64,000 nt of DNA from positions 2,058,501 to 2,122,500 of the forward strand of contig OY821790.1 in assembly GCA_963682175.1 (NCBI GenBank), read 5' to 3'. The notes below the pieces were generated by a model. That model saw only the letters and a program-made list of their open reading frames with translations. It was not told the DNA's origin and ran no database searches. A program made the position numbers and the translations under genes. The first letter of the stretch is position 1, and each line of letters begins with the position of its first letter. Source of the DNA: Triglochin maritima (lineage: Eukaryota > Streptophyta > Magnoliopsida > Alismatales > Juncaginaceae). This document shows, piece after piece, positions 45,420-56,590 of this stretch.

Positions 45420-45746
45420 TTTGCAGGAAAAAAATTACAGTTTAATGATAATGTTATGGTTCCATTAAAGCTGCAGATCAGTTTCATGAATCTTGTAGTG
45501 TTTTCTTGTGCTACACAGGTTATAAAAAATATTGCAACAGTGATTATTTTTCCCATAAAAAAATACAAGTTTGTGAGATCATAATTGTGGAACTTTCTTG
45601 ATGTCTTTCAGTGGGCTCAACCTGAAATTCATGTCTTGGATGACAAATGATAAATCCTAACTACGCACCATAAGAATTGAATGAAACTGCAAGTTCTACT
45701 GCTGATGAGTTTCAGAACTATCATAATTCATCGATCTCATGTAATG
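45420..45746 (+). other. Probable 3' UTR of NOI gene
   Basis: AT-rich, without other features. It is interrupted by a solo LTR at 45747. Confidence 0.4.
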
Positions 45747-46489
45747 TGTAACGCCCCGAGCCCAGACAACTGCTTCACCCGTCTGAACCCGGTGCGTTAA
45801 GATACGATCCACAATCCTGACCGCTACGCACTCTGATATTTAAATCCATCTGATAGGCCCATAATAATCTGAAAAATATAATCAACAATTTGTGAGCTCG
45901 ACAGCCCGCAAGTAACAACCATCAATCAATCAGAATTATAATCATGTGGAAAATAATACAGAATATGACATTCAGTTAATAAGCACAATCAAGAGACATG
46001 CATCACAAATAAAATGCATGCATATCAATTTGAAACCCCCATTCAGATTCGACCACATCCTGTGCTTCTGAAATCTATCAATCTATCAGACGCACACCTG
46101 GTAGCTCTACACTAACGACAGGCAGCCCTTTCCACTCTCGGGTGGCTCCACGCTGTCCGTTAGGCAGCTCTTTCCTAAGTTGCTCTGCTAGAAACATACA
46201 CACAGCCACATGACATGTCGACCGAAACACCACCATGCAATCATATGCATATCCATAAAATCAATATTAATGCTCAACATGCATGCAACTACGAATATCG
46301 AGAGAGACAGACATGATATGAAACTGAAGAATAACGAATCAGTACTTGCCTCAAAATCTTCATCTTTTTCTTCTCAATATTCTTCTCAAAATTCCATCTT
46401 CTCCTAAAACCACACAATCATCCAACAATCTTAATTAGTCCATTAAGATATTTGATTATTACCTCAACTAAAAAATTCAGGATATTACA
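45747..46489. mobile_element. Solo LTR (743 bp) of a further LTR family
   Basis: Begins TGTAACGCCCCGAG and ends GGATATTACA, with a perfect 5-bp duplication TAATG (45742-45746, 46490-46494). Little resemblance to copies A-E beyond the end motif, and no CGGTCGACCG cluster. No internal sequence, hence solo. Confidence 0.85.
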
Positions 46490-47224
46490 TAATGTCAGTA
46501 GGAATTGCTTATCTCCTAAAACTAAAATCACCCTAATGGCCTGAGAATAGTTGAAGTAAATAGTAAATCAGATGGAACTCATGAATTCCTTATAAATGAA
46601 ATCATTCGCATGTTTTTTTTTTCTTTTTTCTTTTTGACAATTTTTTATACTTAAAAACTTTCTCCTTGTATAACAAATATTCATTAATGAACACACCTAA
46701 ACTTCTTTTTTTGTTTTTTTTCAAGTGGGAAATGATTTTGTGTAACGTCCCGAAAACAGCGGAAAATTTGAAAATTTAAAACGGAATAAAAGAAGATATC
46801 AACAACCACAATGGGAACGCTACTAAAATATATACACCAGGTGCACCGAATACAAGAGTTGTCAAACGTATGATTACATCAAAATGCAACATAAAAGATA
46901 CATGTACTCATAATCACCACAAAAGACTGGAGGATCCGGATCCAAAATGTACTCGTCCTCGGTCACCACCCAACCAGAACCCACAGCGGTCCTGAAAAGC
47001 AACATAGCAACAACAACAATGCCTGAGTTTCCATAAGGAAACCCCGTATACCAAGTTCACCTACATGCATACTACGTACAATGAATGATCCTACCATACT
47101 AGTATCTCATGACATTCCTAGACAATAACATAAATGACATATGACCAACAATCCAGGTCCTAAAACCAATCGAATACCCTTGCTCATACCACCGCCACAC
47201 AGGCCGCGCGATCCACAACCAACA

Positions 47225-47385
47225 TCAGCTGCTCGCAGAAGCTGTAATACTGATATTTACTCGAGAGGCGCAACAGCTGCTCACACAAGCTGTAATACCG
47301 TTACGCACTCGCTGCTGAAAAACAGGGGCTGCTCACACAAGCTGTAATACCCCAAGAGCTGCTCACACAAGCTGTAATACCCCCT
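47225..47385. repeat. Minisatellite (GCTGCTCACACAAGCTGTAATACC units)
   Basis: Four units of agctgctc(g/a)ca(g/c)aagctgtaatac with variable linkers. The unit is unrelated to those of LTR A, B or E. Confidence 0.8.
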
Positions 47386-47559
47386 CCGCCGGCCAACGCC
47401 AGACGGGCTTCCCGCTCCGTCGAGCCGGGTACCATGCAATGCAATACATAAATGTCTCAATGCATGTCATACCATGAAAACATAATATAAAACCATTTGT
47501 CAACGCATTCATAAACAATCACAAGTAACAAATCAAAACTGGGCAGAAACGGACGACCA

Positions 47560-47775
47560 TACCAACCCCGTGGTCGACCGAAACCCCACACAAGGCCAGG
47601 GTCCAACCAAAATATCTACCAACCGGTCGAACGACAAAGGGGACCCGTTCGACCGAAAACTCCTAGAGTCTCCTTAATATGCTTAACCAGTCGACCGCTC
47701 GGAAGCATCGTTCGATAGGTACAAGGCAGATTCCTAAATTAACACTACGACCGGTCGACCGAAGCACACGTCGAT
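47560..47775. repeat. CGGTCGACCG palindrome cluster 6 (Gypsy LTR D)
   Basis: A shorter, partly decayed cluster (tggtcgaccg, cggtcgaacg, cagtcgaccg, cggtcgaccg). Confidence 0.75.
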
Positions 47776-49345
47776 TGACCGAAACAGTGCAGCAAACTGC
47801 TGCACAACAACACCGACGAGGCCACCAGCCACTGTCCAACCAACACCTCACACTCCTCGGGTGAGCACCAATGATGAACTTGGCATACCTTCTTCTTGCG
47901 ATCCCCGGAGTTCGTCGAAGCTCCACCTCTCGCGCCTCCTCCACGTAATCAACATGGCATGCGAGCTATTTAGAAGTCCTCCCAAGGTCACTAAAATGGA
48001 AGCATACAAAACACAACAAAAATATCATGTATAAAGATATTGTGATTATCACCTGATTAATAATCAAAGTATGCACACAAGTACACGAGAAGGAATGACA
48101 AGTCACACCAACTCACCCAATTACATTACACTAATGAATGGTAGGCTTATTACCACATTAATGTAAGCCTCATGCTACCATGCATACAATAGAGATGGAC
48201 ACAATCCTAAGCAATGTTTGTCATAAACCAAACATGAGTGAATATAGCATGTACACATGATCCATGGAGTAACCTACGACTACAAGGATGCTAATGATCA
48301 AGAATTCTCACAAATCATGGCGTATGCAAGTGTGAATCTGAAATGGCATGAGAATCTATTAGTATGACTAAACATGTGGCATGTTGAAGTCAACATATAA
48401 ATATAAGGACAAATACCTTGTGATTATTCATACTTATACATGATACTAGACTAGTCCACGTAGCAATATATGCATAAAGTCCACTAACTGCTCAAAAAAG
48501 TCAGGTACCATGCAACAATTGAAGTGCAGCAACATGAGCATAACTATCACAATACATGTATAACTAATTTAATAGCTTTACTAAATTGGTTTCATAATGC
48601 ATTAAGTCACAATTTCAAGGCATTAAAATAATCATCTAAATATATACATATCTTTATCCATTCACCTATCACCTACTCATGCATATGCATTACTAACAAA
48701 GATATCCATGCAACAAGAGTTTTATGCCAACACAAGCAAGACAAATGCTCAGGATAACCATTAAATATTTCTAACATGAACCCATCAACCCCACAACGTC
48801 GGTGCAGCCTGAGAGGCTGTCCCATCGCAAGCGAGTCACGCCGGAACCTCTCCCGAGCCCAGTCCCAACCAACAGCCTCGGCCGGCCTCAACGCAGCACT
48901 TGCAAAACGTGGTGCAACCACACCACCTTCACCCCAACACCTTAAAACCCAGTGGCATACCTTTCGTCGGAGCTCTTATCAACGTCAGCGACCTCCAGCA
49001 ACCACCACGTCGTCGGTCTTTGCCTCGAAGTCGCGCATGTCCACTCTATCAACGCCGCAACCGTACACCCGCCTTGCCAGTAACCAACCTTCCTCACCGG
49101 AGCTCAGGAATGGAAAGGAGGGAGAGAGAGAGATTGAAAGAAGGGGAGTTGGAGAGGAATGTGGAGTTGTGGTGTGTGAGTCGTGGGTTTCCTCCAACAA
49201 AACCCCAACCAAGCCAACACAAGCATGGGTCACCATATTTGCACCATCCCTCCACCACATACCCCATCACCTCTAAGTCAAACCCCAATTAGCCCCACCT
49301 AATCTCCTATTAGGCACTAATCAAGGTTTGGGATTTTACAATTTG

Positions 49346-49834
49346 AATGTAACAATTTAGACTTGCTCCACTCTGCATCGTAGGACTCGGTTGGTTTCTT
49401 GGTCTTTGTACTCAAAACTTTTGGATTATATAATGTAGTCCAATCAAGGAGAGTCAAGTACAAGTACATATCTCATAAATTATTGGATTTTAGGAAAAAA
49501 ATTATCCCTTCATTGCTGTTTCAGGTTGAGGAAATTTGTGGCATTTAGTGAGATGCCTTGATGTTTTAGTTACTCATCTGGTCTACAATTAAGTATAATT
49601 TTGAGATATTTGTTTCCTTTTACTCTTGACTCTCTGAGATTGCAAAAATTCAGATGTAAACAACCAATTAAGCACATGTCTATACGTTTTGGAGTATTTT
49701 AATTTTCTAAAAAAGGTCAACATCACAAAAATATATTTTTATCATATTTAAGAAAATGCATAAGCATATACCATAGTGCGGGTAAAATGCTTATAGAATG
49801 AAGAAATTTCTTCACGGAGACATGAATAGAGAGT
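49346..49834. other. Spacer between two solo LTRs
   Basis: AT-rich, no gene or repeat recognised. Confidence 0.4.
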
Positions 49835-50534
49835 AAAATTGTAACATCCCGAAACAGTGGAAATTTAAAAATTTAAACCATCAAGAGATTATCAGAATAA
49901 ACTCAACATCGGGAATGTCACTCAATAAATCAACCGTCGGTGCACCAATAATACAACAGAGTTTGTCAAAAGACGTGATTACAACAATACATGAAAAGAC
50001 AAAGAAAGTAATCACAACGACCTCGAAGAGTCCGATGAGGATCCTGGCCCCAAAATACGTGCGCCCGCGGTCACCACCCGACAGAACCTACTGCGGTCCT
50101 GAAACATGAATCAAACAACGATGCCTGAGTTTCCCATTGGGAAACCCTGTATGCCAAGCTCACCTATATGCATGCGATAGTACGGTAAATGAACCTATCA
50201 TACTAGTAGCATGTCATGTCACATCTGCAATGCATCAAGTCCCTCAACAAGGTAAACATGACCTAAGTCCAACAACAACGACCCTCAACATGGTCCACAA
50301 GGACATCAGTCAAGCAACAACAACGGATCTCGCTCGCAAACCTACCGTAGGCACATACGGTCTTACGGACAGTACGCGACGCGTCCCCCCATACGCGATT
50401 ACTCGAGCCAAAGGGATCGGTGAGGAGCGTCCGCACTTCCGCGCAAGGAACCACGTGGTCTACACCACCTTCGACAGAGCCGTAGCCCGGTCGGTCAACA
50501 TCCCAGGATAGGTGCCCAATCGGGGATCATCGCT

Positions 50535-50715
50535 GGCACCTCCTCAGCGGCATCGCCGACACAACATCGGCGGTACAACATACGTCCAGCACAACATCGG
50601 ACGGTACAACCACAAGCCGGAATCTCATCGGCACCATCATCGCCGGCAATAACCTCGGCGGCATCGCCAGCACAACATCGGTGGTACAACATACGTCCGG
50701 CACAACATCGGACGG
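50535..50715. repeat. Two-copy tandem block (about 120-bp period)
   Basis: The stretch gcacaacatcggacgg preceded by 'ggtacaacatacgtcc' occurs twice, with shared 'cggcatcgcc' upstream. It gives spurious frames on the minus strand. Confidence 0.7.
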
Positions 50716-51014
50716 GTCCAGACCGTAGTTTGCAGGGTCATCATGCTCCACGAGCCATGCGTCACACGCATTGGGATCCACGAACCCTTAGGTCTGCTAC
50801 TCATACAATGAGTCCAATCAATCCATCAAATTAGTCACGATCCATACATGGAGGTGACGCGTCCCGGACACCCACACTCTTCCACACGGCGGTCCCTGGG
50901 CGGGCACGCGTAGTGCGCCCACCGTCACCTCCCGGCTCACGCACAAGGCGAGGACACATGTTTCCGTGGACAGAGTCAGCATCAAAAGGGAACCAGGAAT
51001 TCTGTCATGTGCAA

Positions 51015-51505
51015 AACGGTCGACCGAAAAAGACCACTCGGTCGACCGTTTTCCTCAAGGGAATCGGTCGTCCGGAAGTTACATCTGGTCGACCGCTTCC
51101 ACAAGGGAAAACGGTCGACCGAAAGTGACAACTCGGTCGACCGCTTCCACAAGGGAATCGGTCGACCGAAGCGTCTGCAACGTTCGAACTATTTGCGCAA
51201 CACATAAATCCTAACGGTCTACCGAAGGTCTAAAACCGATCGACCGAAACGAGGTCAAAATCCGAAGTCTGGTCAACATCAAAATCGAATCTATCGGTCG
51301 ACCGACTCAGGGGTCCCGGTCGACCGAAAACTAACAGGGTCATCCTATTACTTCTACGTCAAAACGGTCGACCACTAACACAAGCATACTACCGATACAC
51401 TTAAGTTCCAGTCGACCGAACAAAGGGAACCGGTCGACCGAAAGACAACAGACAGGCAAATATACTCTACTTCAGTCGACCGCCCGAAAGGCCCGGTCGA
51501 CCGTT
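51015..51505. repeat. CGGTCGACCG palindrome cluster 7 (Gypsy LTR E), tandem ordered
   Basis: Copies start at 51017, 51039, 51065, 51085, 51112, 51134 and 51159. They form about three and a half units of 47-48 bp, each with two sites 20-22 bp apart. Further scattered copies run to about 51503 (two near 51297 and 51317). Confidence 0.88.
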
Positions 51506-52209
51506 GGTCGTCTTCAACCTCGCGCCAGCCGAGGTTTTCCACGGAAAACAACGCCGAAGAGGTCTCCGACCTCCCCGACCGACCAACACAACCCTCCCAC
51601 GAGGGTGAGCAACAACAAACCAAACTAAAAACTGGCATACCTCGAATGTGTGATCCCCGGAGAAGATCGGAGATCCAAACCACACTCCCTCCTCAGCAGC
51701 CGCCTACGACCGTGCGCCTCGCGTTTCTCCTCCAACTCCTAGCTTGCCTCACGCGCCAGAGTCGCCTCCACCAAGTCTGGACGTCGGAAGAGAGAAGAAG
51801 GAAGGAAAGTGAGAGAGAGACTTGAGTGAAAGGAAAAGAAGAAAGAAGAAGAAAACCAATGTTCTCTTCAACCCAACACCCAATGCCACAGTGACTCGCA
51901 ACCCTACACCTCTCACCCATCACCATGCCACTGTTCTCCTCCTCTTCCCCATGCTAACCCCTCTCCTAATCACCATTAGCACCCTAATCATGGGTTAGGG
52001 TTCTAACAAAAATACATATATATATTTGGCATCCACAAATCACAAATATCATGGTTACAATAATTACTTTATGAAATCTTATCTCAAAAGGCAGAGCGTA
52101 TCACAGGGAAATATTAAAATCAGAAGCCTAAAAACAAGAAAAGGAGATACAAATTCAAGCAATCTAGACTGGCTACATTGATATAAAAACAACATTCAGC
52201 TACATATTC

Positions 52210-52850
52210 TTATGAACAAGGCAACTTGCTAAGCTCATTTTTCATTTGTTCTATCGCCCTCGTAAACAACATCGAAAAATCTGCAATAGATCTTTGAGTG
52301 GTTGTGTGCATCTTCGATGTGCTTCTCTCTTTGATACACTTGTTGCTAGAACCTCACGTCTCCAAGTCGGTCGTGCCCAAAAAGGAGTAATTTGCCTTGC
52401 CAGACTCAAGGAGTGGAACGTACTCCAATCCTCTAACATGCACACTGAAGCAAGCTGAAAGAAAGAAAAAGAATGTTAATGCAGATATTTCTAAATGCAA
52501 TTACTCTCAAACTAAAAGGTGCAAAAACATAGTAGTTTCTGTTGATACAATTACAAATATGATCATGTAATACAGTGGGTTACATATGTCGAATAAATAT
52601 TCCATAAGGATCCAGATAAAGCCAACATACAAAAACATGTAAAGGAAAACAAGAAACGAAGGAACATGAATCAGAAACGACCTCATAGACCGAGCCGTCG
52701 GAAGGCGACTTGCCTCAGAAAAAATATCGGCCCACATACCAGTGCGTTTGATGGTCTGCCGGTTTTCTCCCAGGATAGAACGGTCTCACCGTCGAACAGG
52801 CGCACACCGGAGTCGACGGACCTCGAAAGCAGCGCGAAACCTCGCATGAG
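52210..52850 (-). pseudogene. Unrecognised gene remnant, two exon-like pieces
   Basis: A minus-strand 3' piece (52210-52454, acceptor CTTTCAG) reads TTQRSIADFSMLFTRAIEQM and ends KLPCS with a stop, but an in-frame stop lies in its first half. Upstream, 52741-52850 reads MRGFALLSRSVDSGVRLFDG and VLSWEKTGRPSNAL before a GTATGT donor. The pieces look like plant coding sequence, but I cannot name the family or confirm that they belong together. Confidence 0.3.
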
Positions 52851-52854
52851 TTAG

Positions 52855-54440
52855 ACGGTGAACAAGAATAAATAATACACATTGTGATATCATGACAGTT
52901 TCCTCCTAAATAATACACACGTTCTATTTGCACTCAGCAATATAGTTCATGTATCCAACTTCTTTGCAAGTTAAAATTCAGAATTGACTCATGTTCTGAC
53001 TTCTGAGGACAGATAACACATTGTGATATTTTTGAAGTGTTAACGCTCATGCATGCCGGGCTCACACAAACTGAACTAATGGAACTTATACAATACAATT
53101 TTGATCATAAACTTTTACATGTACCCATGTATTTATTTACCTCACAAAGCCAGCACACTGTCGAGCTAACTAGGTTTGTGAACAGATCAGATACAAGTAT
53201 TTTGATATTTGTGGGTTGTATTTGAAACGCGGAGAGACCAAAGTATTGCAAAACAATGAGATGATTTTTCTTCTGTACAAAACAATGGGATATTCAACTT
53301 ACTAAAGTGCAAGCCTTGTTGAATTTGTAATTTGTTCACTTAATTTTCACTCTTTCAGCATCATGCTTATGTATATGTAATACACCACTACTCAGACTAC
53401 TAGAAATGGCTAGATCTATTAGAAATGAGTTACAAGAATGACTTAAGCATTGACTAGAACAAGTGATGCAGCTTACTCTACTTGCTTATGTGATATGACA
53501 CTTGTTGCACAAAAGCATGCCTTCAAGTTGTCGAGTTTATATTACGTAAAAAACAAGGATAGCTCATGAATATGGACCAATAGTTGTGAAAAAAAACTAA
53601 GCTAAGTTGGAAGGAGTGTAATAAAAAGATGAAGAGTGATGACTAAGGGAGTAAAAATATTAGAATTGAAGAAAAAAATTATATTCAAACTTTTTACTCC
53701 CTTAATAATTTCCCTCTTATTACACTAAATTAAGCGATACATGGGATGAAACGTACCATACTAATTGTATGGTTGGTTTTATTTCTCATGAAAAAGGATG
53801 AAACATGTTGCACTAAATTTCGTACTCAAATAGTGGAATAACGTTAGGTTGATGCTGTCGGGGGCCGCACGACCGGGGAAGGTGGGAATTGAACTTTGTA
53901 TGAGAATTATTAATATTCCCACATAATCCAAGAAAAAAAAATTCTAGGAAAAGAAGTGTCCAGTTTGAAAACACAAGATCTCATGGCAAAACCAAATTCT
54001 ACAAACAATCAGAACCAGATACATGGAAAAGTAGTTTAACTTGATAATGAATGCATTTCCATCCAAAAGAAACATAGAGATTGCAAGTTCATGACATGAT
54101 GTAGTAGTCTTTTCACAGGACAGATAAAAAAATTAATCATTTCTAAGCTCTCTCGTACTCTTGAAACTTAAGTTCTAAACCATGTCAAAATTAGTTCTAA
54201 GAAAATGATATTGAGTCGAACAACAGCAAATAGTGTCAAATTTTAAACTAGACAACTGCAAACAAATTTAGTTCAAATGGATCTGCAACAACAGGCGTTC
54301 ACACCACTGCTAAAATGGGTAAAACATGAACATCAGCTTTAGAAACAAGTATATAAGCATCATCTCATACAATTAATGTGAAGGATAATACAAGTTAAAC
54401 AAAAAAAACAAGAGGAAGAGAATCATACACTAGATGACTT
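52855..54440. other. Non-coding stretch
   Basis: AT-rich, no gene, no clear repeat boundary. Confidence 0.4.
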
Positions 54441-54458
54441 TAAAGATAATCACTTGGT

Positions 54459-55254
54459 CATGCTCATAGCATCTCTCATGCCCTTTAGAAACTCCACAGC
54501 ATCATTTATACACCCATTCAAGACAAGTCCATCTACAATCACATTACATGCTTCACCATGCGTGCTTGTAGTGTTGTATATAGCTCCTTTGCATCAACGA
54601 CTCTCCCAATCTTGAACAACTCATGTAACAACACGTATGTGACATCATTCACTGGTAGACCATGTGATGACATTTCATTAAACCACTTTATACCCCCGTT
54701 CACATGTCCATTTATACAACAACCTTTTATCACAATAGTGTAGGAAACAACGTCTGGTTGGTGAAGTTTGGAGACCATATCTTCAAATATTTCATCATTT
54801 CTCCAAACTCACCTAGCTACTTCATAATATCCTTCCAATAGAGTACTATAGACAAATGTATCGATGATTTTCCCTGTTTGAATCATAAGATCTAATCTTT
54901 CATGGGTTTGTCTTGGAATCCCTTGCTTGCAAAGAGCTTGAATCAACATAGTAAAGATGATAACATTAGGAGAAATCCCAAGATCCATCATTTCATATAA
55001 ACATCTAGTAGCTTTATCAAAGTTTTCCATGTTGCAAAAACCATGAATAACAGAAGTGTAGTTTGTAACATTTGGAAGCATTCCATCATCTTTCTCACTT
55101 CTAGCAAAACTTTTACCTCGGTAACTCTACCAAGGTAAGAGTTCATCAATTATAGGCATCACATTAGGTTGCAAGCTCACAACGTGTATCTTCTTGAGCC
55201 ATGTTAAAACCTCATTGAATTTTTTGTTCTTGCAGTATCCATTGATCAGACACG
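54459..55254 (-). pseudogene. Pentatricopeptide-repeat (PPR) gene fragment
   Basis: Minus-strand pieces read as successive 35-residue PPR motifs: LINGYCKNKKFNEVLTWLKK; TNYTSVIHGFCNMENFDKA; NVIIFTMLIQALCKQGI; PDVVSYTIVIKGCCINGHVN; VTYVLLHELFKIGRV; then NVIVDGLVLNGCINDAVEFL. At least two frame breaks occur (around 54780-54808 and 54540). The 5' side is cut at about 55254 by a LINE tail. PPR proteins bind organellar RNA; this copy lacks a start, a targeting peptide and an open frame. Confidence 0.8.
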
Positions 55255-55255
55255 T

Positions 55256-55595
55256 GTATCTGAAATGAGAATGTTGAGGTGGATTGTGGTCATACGCGAA
55301 TAAATCGGATTAGAAATGAAGACATTCGTGAGAGAGTTGGAGTTGCTCCAATGGAAGAGAAACTTATACAACACAGACTGAGATGATTTGGATATGTATA
55401 AAGAAGACTCATTGAGGCACCTATAAGAAGAGGAGTATTGAATCAGATCGAAGACACAAAAAGAGGGGAAGAGGTAGACCACGATTGACTTGGGAGGAAG
55501 CTGTCAAAAGAGATCTAAAAGATTGGAATGTCCCTCGGGAATTTGCATTGGATAGAAATGCGTGGAAGAAGACGATTCACGTGCTTGAACCGTGA
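55256..55595 (+). pseudogene. 3' end of a LINE (RTE-type) reverse transcriptase ORF
   Basis: The plus strand reads, across one frameshift and at least two stops, MRMLRW, then NRIRNEDIRERVGVAPMEEK, IQHRLR, APIRRG, GRGRPRLTWEEAVKRDL and ALDRNAWKKTIHVLEP. This is the C-terminal pattern of plant RTE-like LINE polyproteins. A 5'-truncated tail is typical for LINE insertion. It joins the PPR fragment at about 55255. Confidence 0.75.
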
Positions 55596-55599
55596 CCGT

Positions 55600-55960
55600 T
55601 TTGGGTTCAGTAGACCGAGGTTTCTTCGAAACGGTTGACCAGACGAAGATCGGATAACGCAAATGATTGACCGAAATTGTCTGGAGTGTCTGGACAATTG
55701 GAATCGGTCAACCAGTCGTTAACGGTCAACCGAAAGAAAATATCCAGGAGCTGTCTTGGGATATTACGGTAGACCGAAAGAGACACGGTCGTCCGAAGAG
55801 ATTCAGCAGGAGAAATTTTGGTGGGTCAACGGTCACCGGAACGAGACGTGGATCGACCGAAATTTTCCAGGGAATTTTCTCTCTCATGAATAGTCGGTCG
55901 ACCGTCTTGTTCACGGTCATCCAAACTTGAGTAAAACCGAATGGTTCGGTTAACCGAACA
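55600..55960. repeat. CGGTCGACCG palindrome cluster 8 (unassigned element)
   Basis: About twelve variants (ggttgaccag, cggtcaaccg, cggtagaccga, cggtcgaccg at about 55895-55904), ending about 175 bp upstream of a TATA box at 56135. Confidence 0.75.
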
Positions 55961-56134
55961 ACACGATTTCTGCCTGAATTATTATGAGAATAATTAGATC
56001 ATGGGTTGGATTAATTCCATATTTGATCCAACGTTTTTGAGGATGCTTATGTGACAAATTAGGATTAATTTTAGGAGAGAAAAAACAAGAGATCATGACT
56101 AGAGAATAGTTCATGATATGAGTGTTTTGGGAGC

Positions 56135-56142
56135 CTATAAAA
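56135..56142 (+). promoter_or_regulatory. TATA box downstream of cluster 8
   Basis: TATAAAAG within 'gagcctataaaaggacccc'. Spacing to the palindrome cluster resembles that in the Copia LTRs, suggesting a third LTR promoter or a LINE-adjacent LTR fragment. Confidence 0.55.
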
Positions 56143-56590
56143 GGACCCCTCATCCTACTTGTTTAATACATGCAAAAATTATTTCTCTCCCTAACCACCC
56201 AATTAACCCATCCGAAAATTCTCTTAATATTCTAAGTTTTGGAGATAAAATCTCAGGATCTTTTAGAGGGGTTATTAGCTAGATTCTAAGCTTAATTAGA
56301 GATTGATTGACTAACTCATTTCTCTCTAATCTTGTTTAGAGTTTGGTGAACACTTGGAGGCGAATCTGCGGGCGATTCGACGGGCAACGGAACTCCGGAT
56401 CTTCTAAAAGGTTTTAGAGAATGTTTGGATATGATCCTCTCTCTTTTGTTTATTTTAATGTGTAAGAATGCATGATATTAGAATAAACATAAACATGTAC
56501 ATAAAATCAATGAAAATATGAAATCGATCATGTATGCTTGTATTAATTTTTTTTAAATATACACATACATAGGGACACGAAATCCTACAT
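56143..56590 (+). other. Leader-like region, probably R/U5 of an unassigned LTR
   Basis: Contains 'cttggaggcgaatctgcgggcg' and 'aacggaactccggatctt'-type sequence, as in LTR R/U5 regions. No primer site or LTR boundary can be fixed. It meets the Copia fragment at about 56590. Confidence 0.35.

Larger units (their letters stand above)
46741..49340 (-). mobile_element. Solo LTR of the Gypsy family (copy D, 2.6 kb)
   Basis: Runs TGTAACGTCC to GGATTTTACA. The flanks TTTTG (46736-46740) and ATTTG (49341-49345) differ at one base, so an old target duplication is likely. It holds the family layout: minisatellite (47225-47385), palindrome cluster (47560-47775) and 'gagcaccaatgatgaacttgg' zone. The 166- and 130-codon frames near 48.8-49.3 kb are overlapping chance frames in its GC-richer outer part. 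Confidence 0.8.
49840..52008 (-). mobile_element. Solo LTR of the Gypsy family (copy E, 2.17 kb)
   Basis: Runs TGTAACATCC to GGTTCTAACA, with a perfect duplication AAAAT (49835-49839, 52009-52013). Internal order is the same as A, B and D. It carries the best preserved palindrome array (51015-51505) and a tandem block at 50535-50715. No internal sequence adjoins it. Confidence 0.88.

Noticed and set aside
48776..49292. Overlapping frames of 166 and 130 codons
   Set aside because: They fall in the GC-richer outer part of solo LTR D, overlap in two frames and have no recognisable domain.
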